Notes: generated from the sequence alone by a model not told the origin. Shown: positions 42,819 through 51,471, numbered from the stretch's first letter. The stretch is 64,000 bases of DNA from CALLPQ01 sp039819545 (GCA_039819545.1 JBCBRS010000003.1:170383-234382); one strand, 5' to 3'. Program-made: numbers and translations.

Positions 42819-43011
42819 GGAAACCTCTATCCAAATTGGTGTTCAGTTTGAAACTTTACGAGCAAACTGTACCGTGTTTGTTTCAAAAATATATAGGCGC
42901 CCTCGAGAAAAAAATCAGAGCTATCGGGATGCACGCAAAAAGAACACCTGATCGCCCTTTTCTGACCTTCGCGGTTACATCACCAGCGCGGTTTCCTGTT
43001 AAACACTGTTC

Positions 43012-43701
43012 ATGAACTCTCGTTCCTCTTATATCCCACGGCTTTACGGACGGCGGCAGGATAAGCCGTTAAAGCCGCGTCAGGCCGCGCTGATGGATAC
43101 GCTGTTGCCGTCGCTTCGTGTTGATGTGCCGTCGGAGGGTACCCTTGATCCTGTGGCGATGTTTTCTGGTCAGTCTGAAATATGGCTGGAAATCGGCTTT
43201 GGCGGTGGTGAGCATATGGCGTGGCAGGCCGCCAACAACCGCGATGTCGGCATCATCGGGGCTGAGCCCTTTATTAATGGTGTCGCGAAACTGTTAGTGC
43301 ATGTGGACGATGAAGGGCTTGATAATGTCCGTATACACCATGGTGACGCGAGGCCATTGATGGAGCGATTACCGGCTGGATCGCTATCGCGGCTTTTTGT
43401 TTTACATCCCGATCCATGGCCAAAGGCTCGCCATCACAAACGTCGTGTTATCAATCGGTGGTTTTTTAACGATGCGTCGCGGCTGCTGCGACCGGGAGGG
43501 ATGTTGCGGGTTGCGTCAGACATTCCCGATTACATCACATGGACGTTGATGCATGCGCGCGGCGAACCGGCGCTCCGCTGGACGGCCAGTGACATGGCCG
43601 ACTGGACGACGCGTGCCAATGACTGGCCGCAAACCCGGTATGAAGCAAAGGCCCTTCGTGAGGGCCGGGTTGCAACCTATCTCACATTTGAACGGATTTA
43701 A
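43012..43701 (+). CDS. trmB: tRNA (guanine-N7-)-methyltransferase
   Basis: Methylates G46 of tRNA variable loops. The 229-residue protein has the SAM motif EIWLEIGFGGGEHMAWQA, GAEPFINGVAKLL, DNVRIHHGDARPL and the TrmB signature LFVLHPDPWPKARHHKRRV with the catalytic Asp, and GGMLRVASDIPDYITWTL. Length is normal. It is separated from metK, its usual neighbour, by two unrelated genes. Confidence 0.96.
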   Translation: MNSRSSYIPRLYGRRQDKPLKPRQAALMDTLLPSLRVDVPSEGTLDPVAMFSGQSEIWLEIGFGGGEHMAWQAANNRDVGIIGAEPFINGVAKLLVHVDDEGLDNVRIHHGDARPLMERLPAGSLSRLFVLHPDPWPKARHHKRRVINRWFFNDASRLLRPGGMLRVASDIPDYITWTLMHARGEPALRWTASDMADWTTRANDWPQTRYEAKALREGRVATYLTFERI

Positions 43702-43783
43702 CGCCGGGCGTGTTTGCGTCCGCCGGTGGCTAAAGCTAGGATTGAAGCCGCAACGCGGTAGCGATCAAAAAAGGTGCATCGCA

Positions 43784-45073
43784 GTGGGTACACTCAATCT
43801 CATTTCTGGTTTGAAGCTTCTCTTTTTGGCCTTGCTCTCGCTCTTGTTGGGCGGGTGTGTGAAGGCAACGCTTGCCTGGGCTGATCTGTCGCCCAAGGGT
43901 GCGCCAGCAACACCAACGATCCTTGATGTACCGAGCAATGAGGACCCAAAGACCTGGTGGGAGGACGAGGGTAAGGCATTTGCGCGCGAGCAAGTGCAGG
44001 CGCATGTCTTTGGCTATCTGCCGGACGACGCGGCAATCACAGTTTTGCGCCATGATGTGCTCGACGAGGCAGTCTTCGGCGGGCGCGGGACGCTGGAAGA
44101 ATATGTGGTGCGGGCCACCGCCACGTTTAACGGTGAGGCGGTGGAGGCCCGCCAGTTCCTCATCAATATCGTCATTCCTAATCAGCGTGTGGGCCCGGCC
44201 CCGGTTATCTTGCTGGAAAATTTTTCACCACGCTGGGTCGCCATCCGTCATCCCAAGATCACCCGCCCTTCGGGGACGAGTGATGGCATGGGTGGGATTG
44301 GCGGCGGCATCGCCCAATTTATCTTTGGGCGCTATGTGGCAACGCCGCCAACCGCCGATATCCTTGATCGCGGTTATGCGCTGGCGGTCATGTATCCGAG
44401 CGAGATTGTGCCCGATAGCGCCCGCGCCGGTCTAACGGCACTTAATCAGCTAGCAGCTGGCCATCAGGACGATGCGACCCGCTGGGGTGCAATTGCCGCG
44501 TGGGGGTGGACGTTTTCGCGGGCGATCGATGTTCTGGATCGTGATGAACGGGTATTGCGGGACGGATTTATCACCTATGGCCATTCGCGGTATGGAAAGG
44601 CTGCGCTGTTGGCGGGTGCATTTGATGACCGTGTGGCGGCGGTCATTTCTCATCAATCCGGCACCGGCGGCGCGTCGCTCAACCGCCGAAAAAAAGGCGA
44701 GTCCATCAAGGAAATAACCGATAGCTACCCGCACTGGTTTGCTCCTCAGTATGCGTCCTATGCGGGCAGGGAGGGGGAGATGCCTATCGATCAGCATTAC
44801 CTCCTCGCCTTGCTGGCGCCGCGCCCGGTATTGCTCGGCAATGCGCGCCGCGATGTGTGGTCCGACCCAAATGGGGCCTTGAAAGCAGCGATTGGTGCCG
44901 ACCCGGTCTACAAGCTCTATGATCCGGCAGCCGGATTGAGACAACGTCGCCTGAAACCGTTCATGCCGGAGGCGTCTTTGTCCCTATGGATGCGCCCGGG
45001 CACGCATGGCGTTGTCAAAGAAGACTGGCCAGCCTTTCTGGATTTTCTCGATGCCCACTTTGATGAACGCTGA
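43784..45073 (+). CDS. CE15-like glucuronoyl esterase lipoprotein
   Basis: From GTG 43784 the product is 429 residues, with a hydrophobic N-terminus and lipobox LLLGGC. The alpha/beta-hydrolase core has the nucleophile motif YGHSRYGKAALLAGAFDDR (Ser268), close to the GCSRxGKGA motif of CE15 glucuronoyl esterases, followed by the HQSGTGGASLNRRKKGES oxyanion/acid region and the C-terminal catalytic His in RPGTHGVV. CE15 enzymes cut ester links between lignin and glucuronoxylan; another sugar-acid ester is possible. The coding frame continues upstream into trmB, but that part lacks the signal peptide. Its 3' end overlaps ttcA. Confidence 0.78.
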   Translation: MGTLNLISGLKLLFLALLSLLLGGCVKATLAWADLSPKGAPATPTILDVPSNEDPKTWWEDEGKAFAREQVQAHVFGYLPDDAAITVLRHDVLDEAVFGGRGTLEEYVVRATATFNGEAVEARQFLINIVIPNQRVGPAPVILLENFSPRWVAIRHPKITRPSGTSDGMGGIGGGIAQFIFGRYVATPPTADILDRGYALAVMYPSEIVPDSARAGLTALNQLAAGHQDDATRWGAIAAWGWTFSRAIDVLDRDERVLRDGFITYGHSRYGKAALLAGAFDDRVAAVISHQSGTGGASLNRRKKGESIKEITDSYPHWFAPQYASYAGREGEMPIDQHYLLALLAPRPVLLGNARRDVWSDPNGALKAAIGADPVYKLYDPAAGLRQRRLKPFMPEASLSLWMRPGTHGVVKEDWPAFLDFLDAHFDER

Positions 45074-45974
45074 ACGCGGTACACGCGATACTGGAAAGAT
45101 GGCGCCTGAGCCCGAGGCGCAATCAGGAGCAGGAAACCTGCCGGGGCTTTATGCGCCCATTGATCCAAGCGTCACCTTCAAAAAGCTCCGTAAACGGTTG
45201 GTCCGTGATACGCTCGATACAATTTCGCGTTATAATTTGACCGAATGCAAACCGGGAAACAAAAGCGGTGTTCCAAAGTGGTTGGTTTGCCTGTCAGGGG
45301 GTAAGGACAGCTACGTTCTCCTGACGGTCCTGCTCGACCTGAAATGGCAAGGAGCGTTAAAGGCCGACCTTCTGGTATGCAATCTCGATCAGGGCCAACC
45401 TGGTTTCCCGAAGGAAGTCTTGCCCACCTATCTGACCGCCCTGAATGTTCCCTATCGGATCATCACCGAAGACACCTATTCAATTGTCACCGAAAAAGTA
45501 CCGGAAAACAAAACCTATTGCGCGCTGTGCTCACGGCTGCGCCGGGGAATTCTCTATCGTGTGGCCCGGGAGGAAGGGTGCGATGCCATCGTGCTTGGCC
45601 ATCACCGCGACGATGCGCTCGAGACGTTTATGATGAACCTGTTTCACGGCGGGCGGCTTGCGGCAATGCCACCCAAACTGATCAATGATCAGGGGGATTT
45701 GCTGGTTCTGCGACCATTACTGACCAGTGCCGAGCGCGATATCAAAAAATTCGCTCACCTTATGGCATATCCGATTATTCCGTGTACGCTTTGTGGTGCG
45801 CAGGACGGTCTACAGCGCGCAGCCATGAAACAGATGCTCAACGCGTGGGAGGCGAAGCGCCCGAACCAGCGTGAGGTCATGTTCCGCGCGTTGCAAACTG
45901 CGCGCCCGTCCCATTTGGCCGACGCATCTTTGTTTGAGTTTGAAACCCTGTTTCCACCAAAGGAGATGCTATAA
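45063..45974 (+). CDS. ttcA: tRNA 2-thiocytidine biosynthesis protein TtcA
   Basis: Introduces the 2-thio group on cytidine 32 of certain tRNAs, using ATP and a [4Fe-4S] cluster. The 303-residue protein has the PP-loop CLSGGKDSYVLLTVLLDLK, the cluster cysteines in YCALCSRLRRGILYR and IPCTLCGAQDGLQR, GHHRDDALETFMMNLFHGG, and SHLADASLFEFE. ATG 45063 overlaps the esterase stop by 11 bp; ATG 45099, with a GGA ribosome site, is the alternative and leaves the core intact. Its last 6 bp overlap the opposite-strand glycosyltransferase gene. Confidence 0.95.
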   Translation: MNAERGTRDTGKMAPEPEAQSGAGNLPGLYAPIDPSVTFKKLRKRLVRDTLDTISRYNLTECKPGNKSGVPKWLVCLSGGKDSYVLLTVLLDLKWQGALKADLLVCNLDQGQPGFPKEVLPTYLTALNVPYRIITEDTYSIVTEKVPENKTYCALCSRLRRGILYRVAREEGCDAIVLGHHRDDALETFMMNLFHGGRLAAMPPKLINDQGDLLVLRPLLTSAERDIKKFAHLMAYPIIPCTLCGAQDGLQRAAMKQMLNAWEAKRPNQREVMFRALQTARPSHLADASLFEFETLFPPKEML

Positions 45975-46943
45975 AAGCCGCTCCGATTTACCCCAATGGG
46001 CGAGGAAATCACGCATGTGCTGGTGCGGACCGTCGGCATTTTTGCCGGTGACGATAAGGCGGACCCAATAGAGCGCTGTCCCCAATAGCCAGGCAAAATC
46101 ATGCAGCGCGCGTTTCGCGGGGCCATGGTGTTTTTTGAGATAGAAATTGCGTGATCGCAGATAATGTGGCGATAACGCGGTAGCAGCGTTCACGCCGCCT
46201 TTGGTGCCCGTTGAAAATCCTTCTTCGTGAATGGCGCATGCGGCTGGCACGTGGAGCGTATGCCAGCCCCTGCTTCGCGCGGTTTTCATCAAGTCGGTCT
46301 CGTCGAAATATAAAAAATACCCTTCATCAAACAGACCGCAGGCGCGCACCACATCGAGCCTTGCCAGGAATGCGGCGCCGCTGACCCAGTCTACCGATGT
46401 AGTTTCGCGCAACGGCGCATACGGAACAACGCGGTTTGCGAATATCTTTGTAAAGGGTCCGGTTTTTACGGTGCTCTCAAACTCACCTAAAGCGGTGTAA
46501 AATCTAAACGCAGCGCTTTGATGATCCCCCGCCCCACTCTCAATGCGGCACCCCGCAAACCCTGCCTTTTCGTTTTGCGCGAGCGCTGCGTATAACGCCT
46601 CAAGGACGCCTGGCTCCAGGCGCGCGTCGGGATTGAGAAATAGCACATACTCCGTATCGGGATAGTCGCGTATAAGTGTGCGCAGACCCACATTGTTGCC
46701 ACCGCCCCAACCGGCATTTTGGTTGTGGCAGATCACCTGCACGCTAACGGGCAAGCGCGTTTCGTGCACAAAGGTATCGAGATGTTCTGCATCCCCATTG
46801 CCAGACTGATTATCGACAATGATGATGGGGCCGCCAAAGGGCGCCTGTTGGGCTGCAAGCGCCGACAGGGTTGCTGTGATAAGCGCGCCGGCACGATAGT
46901 TTACAATAATAGTGGCGATGCGCGGGTGCGCGGGTGCGGGCAT
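45969..46943 (-). CDS. Family 2 glycosyltransferase (rhamnosyltransferase-like)
   Basis: A 324-residue GT2 protein: IATIIVNYRAGALITATLSAL, PIIIVDNQSGNGDAEHL, NAGWGGGNNVGLRTLI and the metal motif YVLFLNPDARLEPGVLEAL, then VDWVSGAAFLARLDVV and LYFDETDLMKTARSRGWHT. The N-terminal NQNAGWGGGNN block is common to rhamnosyl- and related transferases of O-antigen or exopolysaccharide synthesis. No membrane segment is evident. ATG 46943 is preferred; TTG 46973 would add ten residues rich in Pro and Ala. Confidence 0.88.
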   Translation of the reverse strand: MPAPAHPRIATIIVNYRAGALITATLSALAAQQAPFGGPIIIVDNQSGNGDAEHLDTFVHETRLPVSVQVICHNQNAGWGGGNNVGLRTLIRDYPDTEYVLFLNPDARLEPGVLEALYAALAQNEKAGFAGCRIESGAGDHQSAAFRFYTALGEFESTVKTGPFTKIFANRVVPYAPLRETTSVDWVSGAAFLARLDVVRACGLFDEGYFLYFDETDLMKTARSRGWHTLHVPAACAIHEEGFSTGTKGGVNAATALSPHYLRSRNFYLKKHHGPAKRALHDFAWLLGTALYWVRLIVTGKNADGPHQHMRDFLAHWGKSERLL

Positions 46944-47016
46944 GGGGGCGGGTCCGGCGGCAGGGGTTTTCAAGCGTTTGCTTTATCCGAATTTCAATTG
47001 CGGACCAATCAATAAG

Positions 47017-47044
47017 AAAAACCCCCGCTTTTGCGGGGGTTTTT
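47017..47044. terminator. Bidirectional Rho-independent terminator
   Basis: ACCCCCGC (47021-47028), loop TTTT, GCGGGGGT (47033-47040): an 8-bp G/C-rich stem flanked by A5 on one side and T5 on the other. On the minus strand it ends the transcript of the small secreted protein at 47074-47448 and separates it from the glycosyltransferase gene. Confidence 0.88.
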
Positions 47045-47073
47045 CTCAGCATTAAATCTGGTGTTGATCGGGT

Positions 47074-47448
47074 TTAAGCTTCGGCCCGCACAACCCGGCG
47101 CGCATCGCTTTTCAGGGCAATGGCCTCACCATTGTGAAACAGAACGGTGTAGCGCTGATATGAACCATAACCGCCGGAGCGTTGGCGTGCCTTCACGCGA
47201 ACATCCACCGCCCAGCAGGGAAGCCCTTCATAACCCGCAAGGGTCGAATAAACCTGATAGGGGCTGCTCAGCACTTCAACACGCGCGCCGCGCGCATTGC
47301 TCAATCGGGACTCGATATAGGTTTCGGCTCCTTCTTCATAATTGACCGGCATGGGGCCGAAGTCGCGGGCCAGCGCGTCTGCGGTCATTCCGAGCGCGGT
47401 GAAAGTCATAGCAATCGATGCGATGAGAATTTTAATCGTATTTATCAT
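47074..47448 (-). CDS. Small secreted protein of unknown function
   Basis: From ATG 47448, with a good AGGAG ribosome site, the product is 124 residues with a clear signal peptide (MINTIKILIASIAMTFTALG, cleavage near DALAR). The mature part (about 95 residues) has a single Cys and a strand-rich pattern: YIESRLSNARGARVEVLSSP, WAVDVRVKAR, YQRYTVLFHNGEAIALKSDA. I do not recognise a family. Codons upstream to 47709 are open but lie in the regulatory region and carry no signal peptide. The gene has its own terminator and an elaborate upstream region, so it is a stand-alone regulated unit. Confidence 0.72.
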   Translation of the reverse strand: MINTIKILIASIAMTFTALGMTADALARDFGPMPVNYEEGAETYIESRLSNARGARVEVLSSPYQVYSTLAGYEGLPCWAVDVRVKARQRSGGYGSYQRYTVLFHNGEAIALKSDARRVVRAEA

Positions 47449-47584
47449 TATTTTTCTCCTTTGGGTTTCGGCCCCTTTAGGCCTGTTGGCTTGTGGCCGG
47501 TCTTCTGGCCAGCGCGCCGGCTCTCGCGGTGGGCGAGAGCTGAATGAGACGCCGTCACAAGACTGAAATATATTCGTCACTGAA

Positions 47585-47602
47585 CTGTCATATAACTGTC
47601 GC
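47585..47602 (+). promoter_or_regulatory. Pho-box-like site
   Basis: CTGTCATATAACTGTCGC matches the E. coli Pho-box consensus (CTGTCATA-A/T-A-A/T-CTGTCA-C/T) at 17 of 18 positions. The direct repeat AACTGTC-ATAT-AACTGTC has an 11-bp period. In reading direction it points away from the 47448 start, so either orientation is tolerated or the site serves a rightward transcript I cannot see. Confidence 0.5.
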
Positions 47603-47627
47603 AAAAACGATGGGGTGTCAAGCAAAA

Positions 47628-47644
47628 TGCGCACAGCGTGCGCA
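47628..47644. promoter_or_regulatory. Palindromic operator candidate 1
   Basis: TGCGCAC-AGC-GTGCGCA is a perfect 7-bp inverted repeat with a 3-bp spacer, typical of a dimeric helix-turn-helix regulator. A weaker relative lies 53 bp away at 47681-47697. The regulator is unknown. Confidence 0.4.
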
Positions 47645-47680
47645 ACCTTGGCTAAGGCATTGTTTGTACGATGAAATTTT

Positions 47681-47697
47681 TGCGCACTGCGTACGCC
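47681..47697. promoter_or_regulatory. Palindromic operator candidate 2
   Basis: TGCGCAC-TGC-GTACGCC shares the left half and GC-GT centre of candidate 1 but has an imperfect right half. The centre-to-centre distance of 53 bp is about five helical turns, so both would lie on the same DNA face. Confidence 0.3.
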
Positions 47698-47875
47698 TTC
47701 AGCCGGCAAAGGAAGGGCGCTGAGGTGTAAAATGCGGTCGTCGCAGCGCGCCGACCGTACTGTTGCAGAGAATCAGCCCCCCGCTACCGCGCAAGCAATA
47801 GGGAACACTCGGGGATCGAATAGTGGAATGAGAGAGCGGGGCCTTAGAGCCCTGAAGATGTGAGGGACAGACCGC

Positions 47876-49432
47876 CTAAAGGCTGTCGATATGATCAAGG
47901 ACCCACGCTGCCCGGTCGCGATAGGCTTTCTGGCTTTCCGGTTTCATCCGGGCCCAGGTGCGGTACATCTGCGCCATCCGCGGATTGCCTTTTAGTTTGT
48001 CCTCGTGGCGGGCAAGAAAGTCCCAGTAGAGACTGTTGAAAGGACAAGCCGTGTCCTCGGTTTTCTTTTTCACCTTATAGGTGCAACCCTTACAATAGTT
48101 CGACATCCGATCAATATAGGCGCCGCTTGCCGCATAGGGTTTTGACCCCAACTGTCCGCCATCGGCATACTGGCTCATCCCGATGACATTGGGGGCCTCG
48201 ACCCACTCATAGGCATCGGGATAAACCGCCAGATACCATTCATGGACTTCAAACGGGTCCACCCCGATAAGCATAGTGAACAGCCCCGTCACCATCAGCC
48301 GCTGAATATGGTGGGCATACGCTTCATCACGGGTTTGGCCAATCGCGGCGCGCAGGCAGGCCATATTGGTGTCACCTGTCCAGAAAAAATCAGGGAGCGG
48401 ACGATCGGCGTCAAAGAAATTTTTGGCGGTATAGCTGTGCCCCGCTTCAGCGTCGTCATGCAGCCAGTAAATACCGTTCATGTATTCACGCCAGCCAATG
48501 ATCTGGCGAATATAGCCCTCAGCCGCATTGATCGGCGCGTGGCCATCTTGCCAGGCCTGTTCCACCGCCTTGCAAACCGTCAGCGGGTCAAGCAATCCAA
48601 TGTTGATGTAAAAAGACAGGAGGGAGTGGTAGAGAAATGCCTCCCCCTCCACCATGGCATCTTGATAGTCTCCGAATAAGGGAAGCGCGCGTTCAACAAA
48701 GTGATTGAGCGCTTTGTCCGCATGCTGAGCGGTAACGCCAAACCAGAAGGGCTCCAGCGTTCCGAAGTGGTTCCCAAAATGGGTTTCCACAAGAGCAAGA
48801 ACGTCCTTCGTGATGGCATCTGGTTTCACCCGAAAGACAGGTGGCATCTCAAGATCATCGCTGGCGGCTTTTCGATTCTCTTTATCGAAATTCCATTGGC
48901 CACCCGCTGGCTCATCGCCATCCATCAAGAGGTCGGTCTTGCGTCGCATGTCCCGATAGAAATACTCCATGCGCAGGCTTTTGCGGCCTTCGGCCCAGCG
49001 TGCAAATTCAGACTGGGTACAGATGAATCGATCATCGTCAACAACAGTGACCGGCACGCCAATCGAGTCTTCCCATTGAAACTGATCTGTACGCACCCGT
49101 TTCTCACTTGCAGCGGTGGTAACAATGCGCTTTGACTTATGGCGTTTTACCGCGCGGGCAATTTCGCCAGAAAAGCTGCCGGTGTTTTTGGGATCGTCAT
49201 AAGCAATGTAATCAACGGCCCAGCCTTTTTTAGTTAGCGCCTGTGCGTGATGGCGCATGGCCGAAAAGATAAAGGCAATCTTCTTTTTATGGTGGTTCAC
49301 ATTGGTGGCTTCGTCGCGCACCTCACACATTAAAATTCGGTCGCGCTTTTTGTCGGCCTTCGCCAGACACGACAATGACATGGAAAGCTGATCGCCGAGA
49401 ACAGGAATAAGTGCGGGGCCAGGGTTAGCCAT
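47876..49432 (-). CDS. Iron-sulfur bacterial cryptochrome/photolyase (FeS-BCP)
   Basis: A 518-residue flavoprotein of the FeS-BCP/CryPro group, which repairs (6-4) photoproducts or acts as a light sensor. Visible: N-terminal Rossmann domain (LIPVLGDQLSMSLSC, CEVRDEATNVNHHKKKIAFI), FAD-binding region (EGYIRQIIGWREYMNGIYW, AYAHHIQRLMVTGLFTMLIG, a HEWYLAVYPDAYEWVEAPNV block), and the four cluster cysteines in NMACLRAAIG, YCKGCTY and DTACPFN. These match the PhrB-type family. An SDR gene lies upstream on the same strand, a frequent partner. Confidence 0.95.
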   Translation of the reverse strand: MANPGPALIPVLGDQLSMSLSCLAKADKKRDRILMCEVRDEATNVNHHKKKIAFIFSAMRHHAQALTKKGWAVDYIAYDDPKNTGSFSGEIARAVKRHKSKRIVTTAASEKRVRTDQFQWEDSIGVPVTVVDDDRFICTQSEFARWAEGRKSLRMEYFYRDMRRKTDLLMDGDEPAGGQWNFDKENRKAASDDLEMPPVFRVKPDAITKDVLALVETHFGNHFGTLEPFWFGVTAQHADKALNHFVERALPLFGDYQDAMVEGEAFLYHSLLSFYINIGLLDPLTVCKAVEQAWQDGHAPINAAEGYIRQIIGWREYMNGIYWLHDDAEAGHSYTAKNFFDADRPLPDFFWTGDTNMACLRAAIGQTRDEAYAHHIQRLMVTGLFTMLIGVDPFEVHEWYLAVYPDAYEWVEAPNVIGMSQYADGGQLGSKPYAASGAYIDRMSNYCKGCTYKVKKKTEDTACPFNSLYWDFLARHEDKLKGNPRMAQMYRTWARMKPESQKAYRDRAAWVLDHIDSL

Positions 49433-49490
49433 GACAATGCTCTTTCTTCATCGGCAAAACGGGCAACGGAGCCGAGAAAGACCGCAGCTC

Positions 49491-50216
49491 TTACCAGACG
49501 ATCTGCGTGCCATCATAGGCAAAGAAATGCCCGGTTTGTGCCGGGGTCAATGAACGAATAACAGTCAGCATACGGTTTGCTGCATCCATTGGGTCATCGG
49601 TATAGCGGCCCTTGGCATATTTCTCGGTGAGCGCGGTGGGCAGGGTACCTGGATGCATGGCGATCACGAGATGATCCTTGTGCCGCCGCGTGTGTTCAAT
49701 GCTGGCGCAGCGAATGAACTGGTTCAATGCCGCCTTGCTCGCCCGGTATGACATCCAACCGCCAAGCCCATTGTCGCCGATGGACCCAACACGCGCGGAT
49801 AGCGCCACAAAGACGGCGCGTTGGCGCGCCGGCATCAATGCGGCAAAATGTTTGAAAACCAGCGCTGGGCCAAGGGCATTGACCGCAAAGGCTGTCATGG
49901 CGTTATCGCTTTCGAGATCGCGAAAGGATTTCTCTGGCCCGGCGACCTGGCCATCTGGTTGGCGCACATCAAGAATGCCGGATGCTATAAGGATAAGATC
50001 AAATGTGGTGCCCATATCGGCAAATCGTTTTGCCGTTTTTTCAATGGAATTGGCGTCCGCAAGATCAAAGCCATCGGCTGAGCGAGAGAGTGTCGTTACG
50101 CTGACGTTTTGATGCGCCAGGGCCTCGATAAATCCCGCACCAACGCCCCCGCTGGCGCCGATGACCAGCGCATGATTGATTAGGTTTTCAGCATCGTCAG
50201 CGTGCGCAGTGGGCAA
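49491..50216 (-). CDS. SDR-family oxidoreductase
   Basis: A 241-residue short-chain dehydrogenase: cofactor motif HALVIGASGGVGAGFIEALA, LILIASGILD, VALSARVGSIGDNGLGG, and the catalytic MSYRASKAALNQFIR with Tyr and Lys. Its relatives (CsgA-like) are often next to photolyase genes, as here. No ATG precedes the nucleotide-binding motif; the only in-frame start is TTG 50216, 5 bp after the cytochrome stop, so translation may be coupled to the cytochrome gene. The substrate is unknown. Confidence 0.85.
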   Translation of the reverse strand: MPTAHADDAENLINHALVIGASGGVGAGFIEALAHQNVSVTTLSRSADGFDLADANSIEKTAKRFADMGTTFDLILIASGILDVRQPDGQVAGPEKSFRDLESDNAMTAFAVNALGPALVFKHFAALMPARQRAVFVALSARVGSIGDNGLGGWMSYRASKAALNQFIRCASIEHTRRHKDHLVIAMHPGTLPTALTEKYAKGRYTDDPMDAANRMLTVIRSLTPAQTGHFFAYDGTQIVW

Positions 50217-50221
50217 GGGCG

Positions 50222-50842
50222 TTACTCGCCCGCCGGATCTGCAGAGGGCGCTTCTGGCTCTGCGGGGGCGGGCTCAGGAAAGGGAATGGGGTCAGCGGAC
50301 AAAGATCCCAGATAGGCAAGAATATCGGCGCGCTTTGCGTCTTTCTTGATTTTCTGGTTCATGGCCGTGCCGGGTGCGTATTCCTGACTGTTATATAGAA
50401 AGGCGCTCATTGCCTCGTAGGTCCACACGCCCCCCTTGCCTTTAAGGGCTGAAGAATAGGCGCCGTACCCTTCGGCGCTGGCAATCGGACGACCAATCAC
50501 ACTCCACAAGTTTGGTCCCTGAAGATGCGGACCGCCTTCGTTAAAACTGTGGCAGGAGGCGCAGGCACGCACGCCCTTTTCGCCGCGCGCTGTTTCAGCA
50601 CTGGCCATCATCGTCCCGAGATCAGCGACTTTGGTCTCAACCACAATAGAGGGACCAAAATCAAGTTCCACAGGGTACTGAGGAAAAACTTGGGCCTCTT
50701 TACCACCGTGATCTCCCCCGTGCCCGCCGCCATGGCTGCTACCAGCATAAACACTGTGTGCCACAACAGGGAGGCCAACAATAAGCAAAAGCGCTGACAA
50801 GACGGCAGCCGCCGCTTTGTTTCCGAAAAGGGGATCGTTCAT
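50222..50842 (-). CDS. Membrane-anchored cytochrome c
   Basis: A 206-residue c-type cytochrome: N-terminal membrane anchor or signal (AAAAVLSALLLIVGLPVVAH), a His/Gly-rich linker (SSHGGGHGGDHGGKEA), one heme-binding motif CASCH in GVRACASCHSFNEGGPHLQ, the Met ligand in PGTAMNQKIKK, and a Pro/Glu-rich tail. It resembles the CycM/c552 type that carries electrons between the bc1 complex and terminal oxidases on the periplasmic face. ATG 50842 is used; codons up to 50887 add only a polar stretch before the anchor. Confidence 0.9.
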   Translation of the reverse strand: MNDPLFGNKAAAAVLSALLLIVGLPVVAHSVYAGSSHGGGHGGDHGGKEAQVFPQYPVELDFGPSIVVETKVADLGTMMASAETARGEKGVRACASCHSFNEGGPHLQGPNLWSVIGRPIASAEGYGAYSSALKGKGGVWTYEAMSAFLYNSQEYAPGTAMNQKIKKDAKRADILAYLGSLSADPIPFPEPAPAEPEAPSADPAGE

Positions 50843-50970
50843 GGTGTCCTCGGCGAAGTCATCGACGCCGCAAGCGCGGCGTTTCACACAGTCTTTTCCG
50901 CGCTTCTAACCAGCCCTGAAACACGGCGCAATGGCGCAATACCGCACGGTTGGTGTTTTCGTCAGCGACC

Positions 50971-51471
50971 TTAATTTGCCGCGCCGCTGGCACCGGCATT
51001 CTGCGCCTCGGCCAGCTGTCTTTGTTCATAAATACGCATGAAATCGATTGGTTCCAGCATCAGCGGCGGGAAATTGCCGTTTCGCGTAGCGTCAGAGATA
51101 ATCTGCCGCAAGAACGGAAACAGCATGCGAGGGCACTCCACAACCATAACGGCCTCAAGGTGTTCTTCCGGAATGTTTTGTAACAGGAAGACACCCGCAT
51201 ACGTGCTTTCCACGACGAAGACGGGCTTGTCTTCGTGCTCGGCCTTGGCGGCAACGGAAAGCTCTACTTCATAATGATCCTGACCCACGGTGCGCGCGCT
51301 CACGTCCACATTGACTTCAATCTGCGGCGCGGCGGCCATCTCCGAATAGATTGCCGGGGCGTTGGGATTTTCGAAGGACATATCTTTCAGATATTGCGCA
51401 ACAACCCGCATGATTGGACCGGCCTGTGCGCCATTGTCTGCGCCGGCGCTGGTATTGGGTGTTTCTGACAT
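50971..51471 (-). CDS. secB: Protein-export chaperone SecB
   Basis: A tetrameric chaperone that keeps preproteins unfolded and hands them to SecA. From ATG 51471 it has 166 residues: IMRVVAQYLKDMSFENPNAP, QIEVNVDVSARTVGQDHYEV, YAGVFLLQNIPEEHLE, the core CPRMLFPFLRQIISDATRNG and the FPPLMLEPIDFMRIYEQR end. Length is typical for the class. Codons up to 51564 are not conserved. A 17-bp palindrome-like site lies about 105 bp upstream of the start. Confidence 0.96.
   Translation of the reverse strand: MSETPNTSAGADNGAQAGPIMRVVAQYLKDMSFENPNAPAIYSEMAAAPQIEVNVDVSARTVGQDHYEVELSVAAKAEHEDKPVFVVESTYAGVFLLQNIPEEHLEAVMVVECPRMLFPFLRQIISDATRNGNFPPLMLEPIDFMRIYEQRQLAEAQNAGASGAAN

Larger units (their letters stand above)
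47449..47875. other. Regulatory intergenic region upstream of the small secreted protein
   Basis: This 427-bp gap holds a Pho-box-like direct repeat (47585-47602), a perfect 17-bp palindrome (47628-47644) and a related imperfect one (47681-47697). On the minus strand TTGACA lies between the first palindrome and the Pho box, and TATATT (complement of 47566-47571) lies 13 bp downstream of the box. 47698-47875, up to the photolyase stop, shows nothing recognisable. Confidence 0.5.
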
